A stretch of DNA of 64,000 nucleotides, taken from Raffaelea ambrosiae (lineage: Eukaryota > Ascomycota > Sordariomycetes > Ophiostomatales > Ophiostomataceae). The notes beneath the pieces are model-generated. The model did no database searches. It saw only the letters and a program-made list of their open reading frames with translations, and was not told the origin of the DNA. The stretch lies in NCBI GenBank assembly GCA_002778195.1, contig PCDI01000003.1, positions 3,493,913-3,557,912 of the forward strand, given 5' to 3'. The translations under genes were made by a program, and so were the position numbers. Below, piece after piece: positions 1 through 12,512 of the stretch. Every line of letters begins with the position of its first letter. The stretch's first letter is position 1.

Positions 1-2865
1 GCATTCCCGGCCGGGTGCCATGGACGCCAGGGATGGTGCCAGTGAAATTCCAATGAACTCTTGCACAGACTTCGAATAATAGAGTCAAGTCTCGGCAGAC
101 GGGGGAGGGCCAGGAGAGAGTACTCAGCGCCGGGGCAAGTGCGTGCATACCCGCAATCGCGGGAAAAGTATATTGCGTGCAACTTATGGTGGTGAAATTT
201 TTTTTTCTTTTTTTTTTTCTATGATGCAACCATGAAAACGGCGAGAGATCCTTTTGCAGGACAACCAAACAAGGCAGGCATAACCAGACATTGGACCAAC
301 CATGGGATGGAAGTGTCTGGCGGGGCAGAAATGGGAGACAACGAGAAAGACCTCGTGGGGAAGGAGACAAAAAAAAAGGAAACCGCCCAATCTGCAACCT
401 GGCGAAAACTTCTCGGGACCTGCCGAGGAAACCATGAGAATGCGTAAAAAGAACCACCACCAGAAATAAATAAAAATGGTATGCGGGTTCCCACCTTGGG
501 GCTGCCGGGAACTGTCTCGTAAGATGCCTTTTGTTGTTTTTTACGTCCCAGGATAAGGGGGGCCGGATGGCCGCCACCATGTTCAGCTCCAAGGAGCCAA
601 TGCTGAAAAAAAAAGGCGATACTCGTACTGGCTGGCAGAAAAGGCATTGCGCCGTAGTTACGCCCTGAAAAAAAGACCAAAAATTACACCGTGACTAGCA
701 GTTAGTGATCAGAAAAAATAACACTCGCTCCCGCCCAGGTTTCCACGAATAGAAAAATAAAAACAGCCTCCCTCCCGCCCCAAGTTTTCCCTTTTTCTGT
801 TAGCCATCCAATTTTTGGGCGTCTCCAACAGGCCGCAAGGCGAGCCAAACAAAGAAATCAGAAAGGGGGCAAAAAGGACCAAAACCCAGAGATAAATACT
901 ATGTACAAAAACGACAAACATCCGGAAAAAGAAAAACACGATATCCGGCTAATACACGAATAGAAGAGAAGGAAAATAGGATTTCCTAGTATGGCGATAC
1001 GACGCACACGAGATATGTGACGAGAGCTCGTAATGGAAGGACACCGCCGACAAAAGATAACAATGCTGAGTTGGTTACCTTTACCTGGAACCCTTTGCCT
1101 TCCCAGCCTTCGGCTTTCTTATCCCGAAAGGAACTTGCCGTGTCATGGTATACTCGGTGGGCAAAAACTAGAGGAGCTATTTCCCTTTCTCTCTTTTTTT
1201 TTTTTCTCTTCGCCGTTCAAACTCGCTGAATTTTGGCCCTAAAAGCACCTTTCCCCCTGACTATTAAAAAAGGCGTGTTCACTAAGTGCCAGTATGAGTA
1301 CATAGTAGTTACAGTGTAGTTACGGCATGGCTCCCAGCGATAAGGAGAGAGAAAGGGGAAAATACATTGGTTACTTTTGGGGGGGGGGGGGGGGCTGTCA
1401 CTTTTTCTCGTCAAACAGGAAAATCGTCATTTCAAATTGTTCGCTATCACTTCCCTATTGTTGGTCAGTGCAGCAAATAAAGGCAAGACTCTTTTCGTAG
1501 CAATAATAATACGCCGTGGTAGTTGGAGGGGCACTCCGCCAAATAAGCCGCGCAAAAGTTTCCACGTGCTCAAACTTGGCTGTGTACGTGTGAAAGGCGA
1601 AATTACAGAGTAAGAGCAGCTGCCAAAGGACTCGTTTTTCGTTTCTTTTTTCAGCCCCATAACCCCCTTGCGATTATTGTTATTGTCCTGCCACGTGTTG
1701 TTTACCTCTTGTGAACATTAGTATTATTGCCCCGTTCTCCGTGTAGGCCGCAAACGACCCAGCCTGAGGATAAAAATAACACAAAATGGAAGATCACCGC
1801 ATGTATTTCCGTACTTTTCAACCACAGCTGTAGTTGTATTTGGTTTGGCGGAGCTATTTTGTTTATTTTTCTCGTTACGCCATGGTTCGTTCCGGTATTT
1901 ATTGATATCTTGGTTTAATGATTTCGGTCTTGTTCCTGATTACTGGAAGCCCCGGAAAGCTCTAAACAAGGCTGCATACCTCTTCTGAAGGAAAGATCGG
2001 AACAGAAATGGAGACAAACGAAAGCCTTAGAGGAGAACGAACACACGGACCAAAAAAAGAACGCAGATAATAAGAGGAAGATGTAGCCAGTTATTCGTGG
2101 TGCACGCGTGTATTGTCTTATCCCCCAATCTCCTTTTTGGATGTATTGTATGCATGTCTCATCCCCCTATTCCACCATCCCACATTGCTCATGATCACAA
2201 AATTTCAAAAAAAATTCCTGAGTTATTAAGATTTCCTTTGTATTGCCCAGACTGTTGTGGCTGTGCTTCTCTCCCAGCCTGCCTCCCCCGGTAAGAGACA
2301 TTTAGGAATGAGTAATCGTTTCTTTTTTCTTGTAAATCGGGAACATCGAAACGCCTCCCGTCTAATGGTTTTTGTTTTGTAAAGACCAGGCCCCGGGGAA
2401 TAACAGCAGCAACAGACCAGATACAGATGATGCACACTAGCTATGCAGACGCATGCGCGCACACGGGCTTGTCTATTGGACCACTGCCCAAAACAAAAAC
2501 AAAAACAAAACAAAACCGCTGGAAGGGGATATCAATGTATCAATCAATCCACTGAGAGCATAAAAAAACATAACAATGCATACAATATCCCCGCTTTCCC
2601 TTTTTTTCCCCGCCCCGTTTGTAACCTTTTTATTTTGGCCTTCGACAAGCCTCCTGTATGTTCACCAACTGTGTCGTCCAGTTGCGTATTTTTTTTGGCT
2701 CGCCATATTATTATTAAGGGCTCATGGTGGTGGAGGAGGAGAAGAAGTTGGCGGAGGCGGCGGCGGAGGAGGAGGAGGAGGAGGAGGAGGAGGAGGAGGT
2801 GGTGGTGGTGGTGGTGGTGGTGGTTTATGTCTAAATCTTGGCCGGTAAGAGTCCCTGTTCTTCTT
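1..2865. other. Gene-free stretch downstream of CHD1
   Basis: I see no supported gene here. The stretch is rich in A/T homopolymers (for example the T-run near 200, the G-run at 1380-1394 and A-runs near 610). The longest frames are short, of low-complexity composition and without family similarity. Its right end is the 3' flank of the CHD1 gene, which is read leftwards and stops at 2866. Confidence 0.6.
2725..2823. repeat. GGA/GGC/GGT trinucleotide microsatellite
   Basis: A nearly pure trinucleotide tract runs through GGT, GGA and GGC units, then about 13 GGA units, then about 9 GGT units. It starts 43 nt beyond the CHD1 stop codon, so it probably lies in the 3' UTR, where the transcript would carry ACC/TCC repeats. 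Frames through it give only homopolymeric Gly, Arg, Trp or His runs and are not genes. Confidence 0.9.
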
Positions 2866-5800
2866 CTAGAAGGGGCCTGGTCGCGACGTATACTGTTGTT
2901 GCTGCTGCTGCCACGGCGTTGGAGTTGGCCGCAGGCGGTCCCACTCACGAGGCTGCTGGGGGGGCTGATGCGGCAAGCTGTGGTGGGCCTGGCCTGGGTA
3001 GGTGTGGTGTGTCGGGTGATGCGGCGCGTCGTGGGTTTTGCGGAAGCTCAGACGGTCGCCGTTCTCTCCGTTGCTGTACGCCGACGGCGATCCTCGGTAG
3101 CCCGGTTCACTGTAGCGGTCACGCCGGTCATCCCGGCGCAGATCACCGAGAATGCTGCTGTGGCGCGAGTCCCTGTCGACCCTATCCCGATCCCGGCTGC
3201 GGTGACCATCGCGGTGGCCATCCCGGTCCCGGTCCCGGCTGCTTCGGTCGTAGTCCCGCCGAGAATCTCGGCGGCTGTCTCGCTCACTGTCGATCTCGCC
3301 GTCTTCCAGATCATCCCGGTTGCCCTTGTCACCCTTGTCGCCCCTTTCCTCGTGCCCGGCCCGTTCCGCCTTCTCTTTGGCCCGCTTCTCGTCTTTGGCC
3401 TGCAGCGACAAGTACATCTTCGAGAGCATCTCGCCGGTGACAGAGTAGTCATGGACTGGCCAGATCGACGACAAGAAGTCCCTATTGGCGTTGGTTAGGA
3501 GCAGAACAGAAAACAAGACAAAACAAAACAAGGAAAAGAAAGAACCCAAAACTTACCAAAATCGTGGCATCAGAGCATCCAGTTTCTCTGATGGAACCGA
3601 CTGGTTCTTCTTAAGATCGGTCAAGCAGTTGCCGATCTGCCGGAGGTCCTTGCCCATAGAAGCTGCTCTATCCTTTGCGTTCTTCACCCGCTCGGGCGTC
3701 GTGTCCATGATGTTGCGGAAATTGCGCCGCACTGGCTTCAGCAGCGACCACATCACCTGCTCGTCGTCGCTGTAGTTCAGCTTGTCGTCGTCCAGCATCA
3801 TAAGCTCCTCGAACCGCTGCACAGCCTTGGCATAGTTTTTCTTCATCCGCTCTAGCGTCTCCGCGTCTGGCTTCTTGCGCTTCCGCTGCTCGTCCTTGCT
3901 GTCCTTGGAAGCATGGTGGCTCTTGCCATCCGCCCCAGATCCCGTCGCCGACGACCCACCGGCCGCCGAGGTCCCGGCACCGCTGCGGTCGCCATCCAGC
4001 GTTCGCCGAACCTTCCGGTCCCGCTCGCTATGGTCGCGGTCGTGGTCATGCTTGCGCTTGTAGTCGTTGCGTGGCTGTAGTAGACGCTCCCCACCGCCAG
4101 CGCTGTTTGTTGGCCGCAGACTGAGGTAGTCGCTGTGTGAAATCGGTCGTTCCCGCTGCCGCTCCTTGTTCTGGCTCGGCCGCTTCGACATTGGTGGCGC
4201 CGGTGATCCAGACATGTCCTTGCGCCGGTGGTGCCCGTTTGGCCCGCTCTTTTTGCTGCGGTGGTGGTTCTCCACGACCTTCTGTGCTTCCGCGTCGTCT
4301 GTGAACGTGGCCTGAAGCACAGACAGCAAGTATTCGGCGCGCCGTACCAGGTGCACAGCGCCCGGCGACTGGATGCTCTTGTCGTCGCCCTTTTTGCGCT
4401 CTTCCTTCTTCTCCACGCGGTGCTCTTCCAAAAAGAACTTGTCCGACATCTGGAGATCAGGGTCGTCGCGGATCTGTGCCCAGGCGCCAAACCCGTACCG
4501 GTCGATGCCAATCAGAAGCATGCCGTCTTCCCGCGCACCCCATTCGCAAGAGTAATGAGCCGCCTTAGTGGCCGAGTGCAGCCGGAACGACATGGAGTTG
4601 CCGTGCTCGTCGATGACCTTGCGCAGAAGCCTCAGTTGTGGGGGCCGCTCCGTGACGGTCTCCGCATTGATCTTCTTGACTTCGCCAAAGTCCACCAGGA
4701 TGGCCTTCTTGTCTTTCCGCGAGAGGGACTTGCCGATCTTCTCCTGCTCCTCGAGCAGACGAGTCTTGTTGGCCTCGATTGCCTGCCGGCTGATGGAAAT
4801 GAGGTCGTTCATGACCGTGGCAACAAAGTCGCGATCGCGGCCGCCCAAGCGAGCCTCCGCAATCACCTCGTCGGGCCGGTCTTCCATCGTGCCGTAGCGG
4901 AAGAGGGCGCGGATCAGGTTGCGCGTCTCCTTTTCGTTGAGCGGGCGACGCGGGTCGCGCAGAGCGGCCTGGCGCTCCTCGTACTCCTCCTGCTCCTGCT
5001 TCTCGCGTTGCCGCTTCTTGGCGAGGCGGTCAGCGCGGTCAGACTCGTTGTTGTTCCTCTTCTTCAGGGTAGCTCGTCTTGGCGCGTTCTCTTCCAGGGC
5101 CTTGGCCAGGTACTCCTCGTGCTTCTTCTTCTCTTCCTCGGCCTTGATGTCGGCCAGCTGCTCGGCAGGGATGATCTTGTCCCAGTCAAGGGTCAGATCG
5201 TCCACCTTGACATCGGTAACCTGCATCCAGTTGTCCCAGTCAATGCCGCCGCTGCTAAGGTTGAGCTTGTCGTCGACGTCCGTCTTGGTGACCTCGGCGT
5301 TCTCCAGAATGCTGTCGATATCGAGCGCTTCCAGTTTCGCCTGGTTGCTAGACTGCTCAAAGAGGTTTTGGGACCGCATCTTGAGGATCCACTGGATGTC
5401 CTCGGCTGTCTTGGCCTCGTCCATCTTGAGACCCTTCTCCTTGAACTTCTCGCGCAGGTCTTTGCCTTCGTCGGTGACGCCGGCCTGGATAGTCAGATAC
5501 TCCAGGAACAGCTTGTTGCGCGCACGCTTGACCACTTCTTCTTCAATGGTCTGCTTGGCCACAAGGCGGTACACGCTGACTGGCCGCTTCTGGCCAATGC
5601 GGTGGGCGCGGGCCATGGCCTGCAAATCCGCCTGGGGATTCCAGTCCGAGTCGTAGATGATGACCGTGTCTGCGGTCATGAGGTTGATGCCAAGACCACC
5701 AGCACGCGTGGAAAGGAGGAAACAGAAGTCGTCGCTCCCGTCAGCATTGAAATGGTTGATAGCCATGCGACGCGGTCCTGCCGGAATGGTACCGTCGAGA

Positions 5801-8681
5801 CGCTGGAACTGGTAACCGCGTACACGGAGATAGTCGCCGAGAATGTCCAGCATCTTCACCATCTGGCTGAAGATCAGGACGCGGTGGTTGTCCTTCTTCA
5901 GCTTGGCGAGTAGCTGGTCCAGAAGCATCATCTTACCGCTGCTGGTAATGAGGCCCTTGATCTGGTCCTCTCTGCGGGTGCTTCCATTGAGAACGCGCTC
6001 CTCGACACCTGTGAACATGTAGGGGTGGTTGCTGACTTTCTTCAGCTCCATCATGACGTTCAGCAGCGACTGCTTGTGACCGCCACTAGCGTCACTCAGG
6101 GCGGCGTAGTTGCGTGTCAGGATGTTCTTGTAGTAGTCCAGCTGCACATCGGACAGCTCGACGCGGATGATTTTCTCCGTTTTGGGAGGCAGGTCGGACT
6201 CAACGGTCTCCTTGGTTCGGCGCAGAATAAAGGGCGCAATGGCCGCGTGGAACTTGGTCAACTTCTCCTGGGTTTCTCGGCGCTTCTCTTCGGTGTCATC
6301 CTCCTCCTCCATCTTGGAGTCCGCCTGCCCCAGCTGGACCAGGTCGTCGTCGACGATGACCTTGCCTGGATTGAGAAAGTCGAGCAGCGCAGACAGCTCG
6401 TGCAGATTGTTCTGGATGGGTGTACCCGTGATCAGGATGCGGCAGGGGATGTTGAAGCTCACGAGGCGGTTGTACAGCTGGGACTCGCGGTTCTTGAGAC
6501 GATGGGCCTCGTCGACGGCCAGCACCTGCCACTTGATGCTTTTCAAAAACTCCCAGTCCTGGAGGATGAAGTCGTAGGAGGTGACCAGCACATTGAACTT
6601 GGGCTTCTTAGGGTTGCCGTCCACGGTCAGTTCGTAGTCGCGGATGACGCTCCGCGCCGCTTCTGGGCCGAGATAGACGACAAAGTTGATGTCTGGGGCC
6701 CAGTTGGTAAATGTGTCGCACCAGGCAGGAATGACACTGAGGGGGGCCACGACGAGAAAGGGCCCCTCCTGGCCGCGTTCGTTGCGCAGCCAACTGAGGA
6801 AGGACACGGTCTGGACCGTCTTTCCCAGGCCCATCTCGTCGGCCAGAATGACGTTGTTGGAGCGCGTCCAGTTGAGGGCGAGGAAGTTGAGGCCCTTCAT
6901 CTGGAACTCGCGCAGCTGGCCATTCTTGACGTATGCGGGCTGCTTGTCCAGCTTCGTCATGCGCGAGCGCGTGTTGAGACTGGTCTCGGAGCGGTCGGAC
7001 GTCCAGGATCGCGACGACCGGTCAAGGAACTGGTCAATCTGGTCCTGTGCGTGCGAGCTGACGACCTCGGCCGACTCCCACGTGCACTCGTCGTACTGCA
7101 GCCCCTTCCACTTGATGAAGTACTCTACGCCCTCGTCGCCGTTCCGCTTCGCCACAACACGCTCCACCTTGGTGTAGTCTTCGTGTGCCTGCTCTTCGCG
7201 CTCGCGGTCGAGCAGCCACTGCTCCCGCTGTTCGGGGCTGAAGTCGTCGCCTCCGAAGCGCATGTCCAGCTCGAACTCGACGAACTTGCGGTAGTAGTTT
7301 TCTAGACGCCGGAAGCCGCGGAAGCCGGCCACGCTGTCTGTTGTCTCCCATGTGTCGTGCAAATGCGACTGCCCCTGCCACTTGATATAGTATTCAAAGT
7401 CGTGCCGGGTGGAATCTGGAGTCAGCTCGACGCCCTCCTTCTCGCGGTGGCGGACGATCTTCTCGATGTAGGGGGAGTTGTCTTCGACCTCGGCGACGGC
7501 GTAGTTCGGAGTCATGTCTTCGTCTTCGTCGTCGAAATCACTTTCGTTGTAAGCGCCGACAGAGACTTGGGCAGCACGCCGGCTTGACCAGCGCTTTTCG
7601 CCGTACGCCAGAGATGGCTGCGCCTCTTGTTTACGGCGGGCCTTCTTCTGGAAGCTGCGTGCGCGAGCGCCGCCGTAGTTGTCGGAATCGGAGTCATCGA
7701 CCGAGGTATGGCGCGCAGGCGTACCTCTCTTGGAAGCTACGATGATGGACTGTGGTTAGAATCGAAGTCGCAAACGATGGGGTGGTGATAGGAGAGGCTC
7801 GGGGGAAGGGAAGACGCGGCGAGGTGCAGCCAGGAGCGATTGAGGCATTTAACACGACAGTCGAGAAATGGGATGATTCAACAGACGCGAGAGAAAGCAA
7901 GAAACCGAAAGCCAATGGCTCTGAGAGCATGTAATGATCTGGGGGGGGCGGGGAGCACGAGGGCAAAACTCACATTGTCGCGATGATTCGACAGCCAGCA
8001 GGCGCCGCTTTTTTGGCTTCCGCCGAGACACGGGCTCGTCCTCGGATTCATCGTCCGAAGGAATCTGCCACCATGGTGTATTAGTTTCAAGAGAGAAAAG
8101 GCACAAGATAGCGCGACAGGGACGCAAGATCTTGGACAGCCGCTCACAATTTTCCGTCGCTGGACAGGGCGGGACTGGTGAGTCCATGGAGGTTAGCAAG
8201 GAGGCAATCGGCAGTGCGCACAAACGGCGGTGAGACGAGGAGAACGTACGCTTCTTCGCAGCCCATAAAGCTCTGGGTCTTTCCGCATGTACTCCTCCTC
8301 CAGCATGGACCCAGCTTTGCGCTTGTTCGTGCGGCGCGAGTCGACCGACGATTCCCGGCTGTCGACTTGGTCGGGAGCGACATCTGGGTCGGGATCGGCG
8401 TCGGCGTCAGCATCGACATCGCTTTGGGCATCGTCGAAGTCGCCATCGTCGGAGGCGTCGTTGTCACTGGGGTCTGACGGCTCGTCCGAGTCGTCATCGG
8501 CGGCATCATGATCGGGTTCCTGCGAGTTCGACGCTGGTGTTGGGGGGTCGTCGTATTGGACGGCCTCGACGTCAGACAGGTCGCTGTCGCTCTGGTGGGA
8601 GGCGTACCCGTTGACAGAGGGGCTATCTGGGGCCGTCGAGGCGTGTCCATTGACTGGACTCGGTTCTGGGGAGGCCGACAT
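2866..8681 (-). CDS. chd1: CHD1-type chromodomain helicase/ATPase chromatin remodeller
   Basis: This is an ATP-dependent nucleosome spacing enzyme acting on transcribed chromatin. I assemble four exons, 8681-8250, 8064-7974, 7736-3557 and 3481-2866, with all phases consistent, giving 1772 aa. The order is an acidic Ser/Asp-rich N-terminus, double chromodomains (about 258-420), the SNF2 ATPase (Walker A DEMGLGKT near 473, DEAH box near 585), a HELICc lobe (about 750-900), a SANT-SLIDE-like region (about 1240-1310) and the CHD1 C-terminal helical domain (about 1490-1610). The last domain is split by the final intron. The protein ends in an Arg/Asp-rich stretch, then His/Pro/Gln-rich sequence with a short Gln run. 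The start at 8681 (MSASPEPSP) opens the acidic N-terminus. Yeast Chd1 is about 1470 aa; the extra length lies mainly in the N-terminus and the RD-rich tail. Confidence 0.95.
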
Positions 8682-9580
8682 CGCTAAACATGTGGTCGGC
8701 CGCAATCTGGCGATGAAGACGACGAGGTCAGCGTGATGGAACAGGGGAGCAGGGCAGTGCAGAGTTTTCGCGAGCAGTCTGGGCGATGGGGCAGGAGAAA
8801 CAGGCGGTCTGGGGCGGTCCAGCGACGCAAACAGAAGCTCAAACAGCCCGATGCAAGCAGCGGCAGCCAGAGCAGGCAACCTGTCGCATGCTCGCGATGG
8901 ACCTGGCGATGGACGAGGCTGGTGGATGACGGGCAGGGATTGCGGGCGCCAGAGCAGGCAGACGGCCGGTTTGACCGGGCCAGGACAATCGCAGCAGCAC
9001 AATATTGCAGTTTCCACGCGTCAAGAAGCACCAGGAGGTCTCTGGCACAAGGGATATGCGACATCAACGATGCATGTGCCTCGATTTGGATGGCGACTTT
9101 TGCAGGGAGCATACAATAAGAGAAATCACGAGGGTCCACTGGTCGGCCAAATGCAGGGTAGACAGCAGTAGCAGCAGCTGGCAAGCAATAAAAAAACTTA
9201 CAGTTATTAAAAATAAGACATCCAGAAAAAAAGACTGGCAAACGTAAACTCTCTACCCGAGGCTGGTGATGGTGGTGGTGGGAGGTGGTGGTTGTGGTTG
9301 TGGTGGAGAGGCAGGCGAAGATTGATTGTCAAAGAATGGGAATCTTTAGGAAAGGTGTGGTGTGTGAGAAGTGGTGGTGGTGGCCAGCAGGAGAGGTAAA
9401 AAAAAAAAAAATAGCAATAATGAAAAGTGGAAAGCGCTTGCTGGGTGGCTCTTGCCGCCTAGTGGGCCTTGGAGTTGCGAGTTTTCGACAAATTAGAGCT
9501 CAAGGATTGCTTATATAAGTATAATGGCCCCACTGATGGCGAGGCGCTGAAGGACTACGACCGAGCGCTGGGGCCGCTGT

Positions 9581-9610
9581 CAGGTCAGGCAGGCCAGTCA
9601 GGCCAGGCAG
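9581..9610. repeat. Short direct repeat, about 10-bp CAGGYCAGKC units
   Basis: Three degenerate copies of a CAGG(T/C)CAGGC-like unit lie head to tail. There is no coding context; it lies about 900 bp upstream of the CHD1 start. Confidence 0.55.
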
Positions 9611-9919
9611 CGAGGCAAGTCAGTCCACACAATGTGCCGCGGTTGAATGGGTAAGGAGGCAGGACAATAGGAGCACTTCGCAGAGAGGGCCCAGCTACGC
9701 CAGCAGAAATCCAAGAGTATCGAGAGCTAGTTGGAAAGACTGGATATCCTTCGATCATCATGAGGTCAGACATTGTATTCACTACCTCATTCTGTGCACA
9801 ATTCCTGACCAACACTAGGCCGGTGTATTTTGAGATTGCGCCGTCTGTTATTCTTGAAAAGAGCACGGAGTTATTAGTTTATTCCAATATAGCTTGTAGA
9901 TATGTTGCATGTGCTCTGG

Positions 9920-9940
9920 CACGTGATGGTATATCACGTG
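9920..9940. promoter_or_regulatory. Inverted pair of CACGTG E-boxes
   Basis: CACGTGAT at 9920-9927 and ATCACGTG at 9933-9940 form an inverted repeat separated by 5 nt. Each half is itself a palindromic E-box. CACGTG with a flanking AT is the known core for Cbf1/Pho4-class bHLH factors. The element lies about 1.24 kb upstream of the CHD1 start and 630 bp from the F-box gene stop, so its target is unclear. Confidence 0.4.
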
Positions 9941-10568
9941 TGCACTATGTACCCTATATCTCCAGCGACTTCTAGTGACAATGCCCTATAGTACAGAAGG
10001 GATCAGAACACGTAACTAGCTGTTCGATATAGTTATGTACCGAGCTAGTCAGAGAGTCATAGAGTGAATCAAGCACGCTTTTACTACTTACGGTGTAATG
10101 AATCTCGTATTTTCCGACTTCTACACATACACATAAAAAAGGGATGTTTTTCTTTTTTTTTCTGTAAGACTCGTATAGATAAAAAAGTTATGATTTGGGC
10201 CTCAAGGGATGGTTTGCTTTTCTTCTTCCTTTTTTCCTTTTATGCAGTTTTCACCCTTTTTTCGGCCCTCTGGTTTCGTGAGGTCTACTTGCGACGAGAA
10301 GTCCTTACATAGATATTTAATCAACTTGTTTGGTTTGCCAGTGCTTAAAAAACAGCCAAACTAGACTCTATAAACATATCCTTTTAAAAGCAGAGTTTTA
10401 TCTAATGACGAATATTTCGAAGGAGGCAGTAGAAAACGCTATACAAGCGCAGACGACGTGCAACCCAAATCCATCCATCTCCGTAAACTATTTCCGTAGA
10501 TCAAGAATGGCTTTGCCCGGCCGTTCTCGGTCGACGGTTGTACGGGGATGCCTTTTTCCCAATCGGCA

Positions 10569-12228
10569 TTACAATGTCGGCATACCCTCGAGGGCTTTTT
10601 GCTCGATTTGGATCTGATGCAACGAGACGGGACGAATAGTCTCGCCCGTAAGCTTCAGGTGAGAAATAGCATCACCATGGGACCTGATAGCACCTGGACT
10701 CAGGCGTTCCTGGACGAGATCGAGTACCCGATATTGATGCTGCTGCGCGACGGCCTCCCAAGCATGGGTGACGGCGAGTGTGATGGCCAGTTCCCATGTG
10801 GCTCTCCAGGTAAGTGTAGCTTGCCGGCTCTGGCGGGACGCCTCGTACTTGAAGAGCGCCGCCATTCCCTTTTGCCCGTACCAGATCTCCATCGTTTCCA
10901 GTTGTGGCATCATCAAGGCTGATTCCGCGGCATCCTTAAGCATAGCTCCAATTTCGTCCAAATCGCCATCGGGGGTCAGCAATGTTGACGTGAGCACCAG
11001 CGACGTTAGGTTTGGCCATGCCTCGGCAGGTTTGATCTGGAAGAAAACGCGAGCATCAACAATGAATGATGCTGCGAAGTGCTCAAGATTGAAGCTTGCG
11101 CGCGCGAGCTCTCGGCTAACAGATGGGGATGGTGTGCGAATACTGTCGCATCCAGTCACGTCTACTCCACCCAGGAATCTCTGGAGAAGAGGAGGGAACT
11201 GTTGGTTGAAGTTCTCAAAGACAACGAGCCTCCTGAGATTGCTGTTGTGACGTTGGAGAGACGTGAAAAGGGCTAGGTAATCTGCATCACGTCAGCAATC
11301 GGCATCCATACAAAATAGGATTATGTGTTGTTCACGGCTTGGGCAGGCATATCAGCAAATACTTACCCGCATCTGTTAATCTCTGTACAAGACCCCATTC
11401 CCTCCAAGGCTCGTAGTGGAGTTCGCGGAGGTTTGGAAAACGAGGCAGCATATGTGCAAGCGATCTCGGCAGCAGACGCCGGTAGTTCTGCTGTCGGAGA
11501 AGGATACAGGTGACCGCCGGAACCAATGGAAGCTGATCCCACCACTTGAGCTCTAGCGCGTCGGTAGCAAACGACCAGTTCAACATAACTGGAAAGAAAA
11601 TATGGGCGAGAGCCAAACGCACACCGAAGTGACCAGTAAGCCAGTCGTGTTGAGGATCGGTATGGCTGTTGCCCAACACGGACGGCCCTGCATAGCCACC
11701 TTCCAGCATATCTGCAGGGGTGTCGGGCGCAAAGGTCAGATATTTGAACCAATGCTTCGCGTCACCAATCGAGTAGGTGCTGATATCGAGCGTTAGCTCA
11801 CTCTCGGAGTCCCATGTGCTGAGAATCGAGAACAGGTTCTCAAATGCCGCGGTGGTAGAAACGAGTCCTGTCGCTGTATCGCCGGCAGAAGGCTCCTCTT
11901 TGTCCGAGTCGCCTGTGAACATTTGAGAATAGGTCCCGCAGCTGGAGCACGGATCGTCTTCGAGCTCCAGACAGAACCAGATGTAGCGAACGAGACGGCG
12001 ATTGCGATGGATCATGGAGCTGAAATCAGAGAGGCGCGACGGTGTTAGTCTGATGCGAGCAAAGTTGTGTTTCTCGAGTACTGTTTGCCAGTCTCGAGAC
12101 ACCGTGGCAAAGGGGGCCAGGGAGCAGCCGTCGCTCATCAAGAATTCCAAGATGAGCAGCCGGATTTCTCCGGGTAAGCTGCCCCAGGTGGAATCCCATC
12201 TGCCCCTGCCAAGTGGTTTCGACGACAT
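10569..12228 (-). CDS. F-box domain protein
   Basis: Two exons, 12228-11367 and 11281-10569, join in phase to give 524 aa. The intron donor follows ...LTDA and the acceptor leads into YLALFTSLQRH. The N-terminal block WGSLPGEIRLLILEFL (residues about 12-27), with the following SRDWQTVLEKH, has the spacing of an F-box, the Skp1-binding segment of SCF ubiquitin ligase receptors. The remainder has many Leu/Trp positions but no clear repeat that would identify a substrate domain. This is typical of the large, poorly characterised fungal F-box set. The ATG at 12228 begins the frame just before the F-box; the frame is also open further upstream, so a longer form is possible. Confidence 0.8.
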
Positions 12229-12512
12229 GATGTGATAAACTGAGCGTGTTGATATAACAAGAGTGCTGATAGTTTGGGGCATGGGACATGGCAGAATGTC
12301 AATAGGGTATGTGTCTTTTTCTTTTTCGAAAATGCAAGTGTGTGTGCGTATAAAAGTCTTGCACATATATATAAAGTTCAGTTCAATGGACTTGAATTAC
12401 AATACGGCCGTATGCTTTCACACAGGCAGACACAGCACGGTGCTACACGTGCATGACTAACGAAACTTAACTTGCTCAACCAACCAACTCGTGCTTTCGG
12501 CCGTATCTGATC

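Larger units (their letters stand above)
8682..10568. other. Intergenic: CHD1 upstream region and F-box gene 3' flank
   Basis: No coding region is recognisable. The stretch holds the CHD1 promoter and leader, a GGT/TGG-rich patch near 9265-9310, an A-run near 9400, a short CAGGTCAGGC-like tandem repeat at 9581-9610 and a paired CACGTG element at 9920-9940. From about 9880 to 10500 the base composition becomes AT-rich. Confidence 0.6.

Noticed and set aside
2443..3498. 351-codon + frame with Arg and Trp runs
   Set aside because: It is created by the trinucleotide microsatellite and the antisense of the CHD1 tail.
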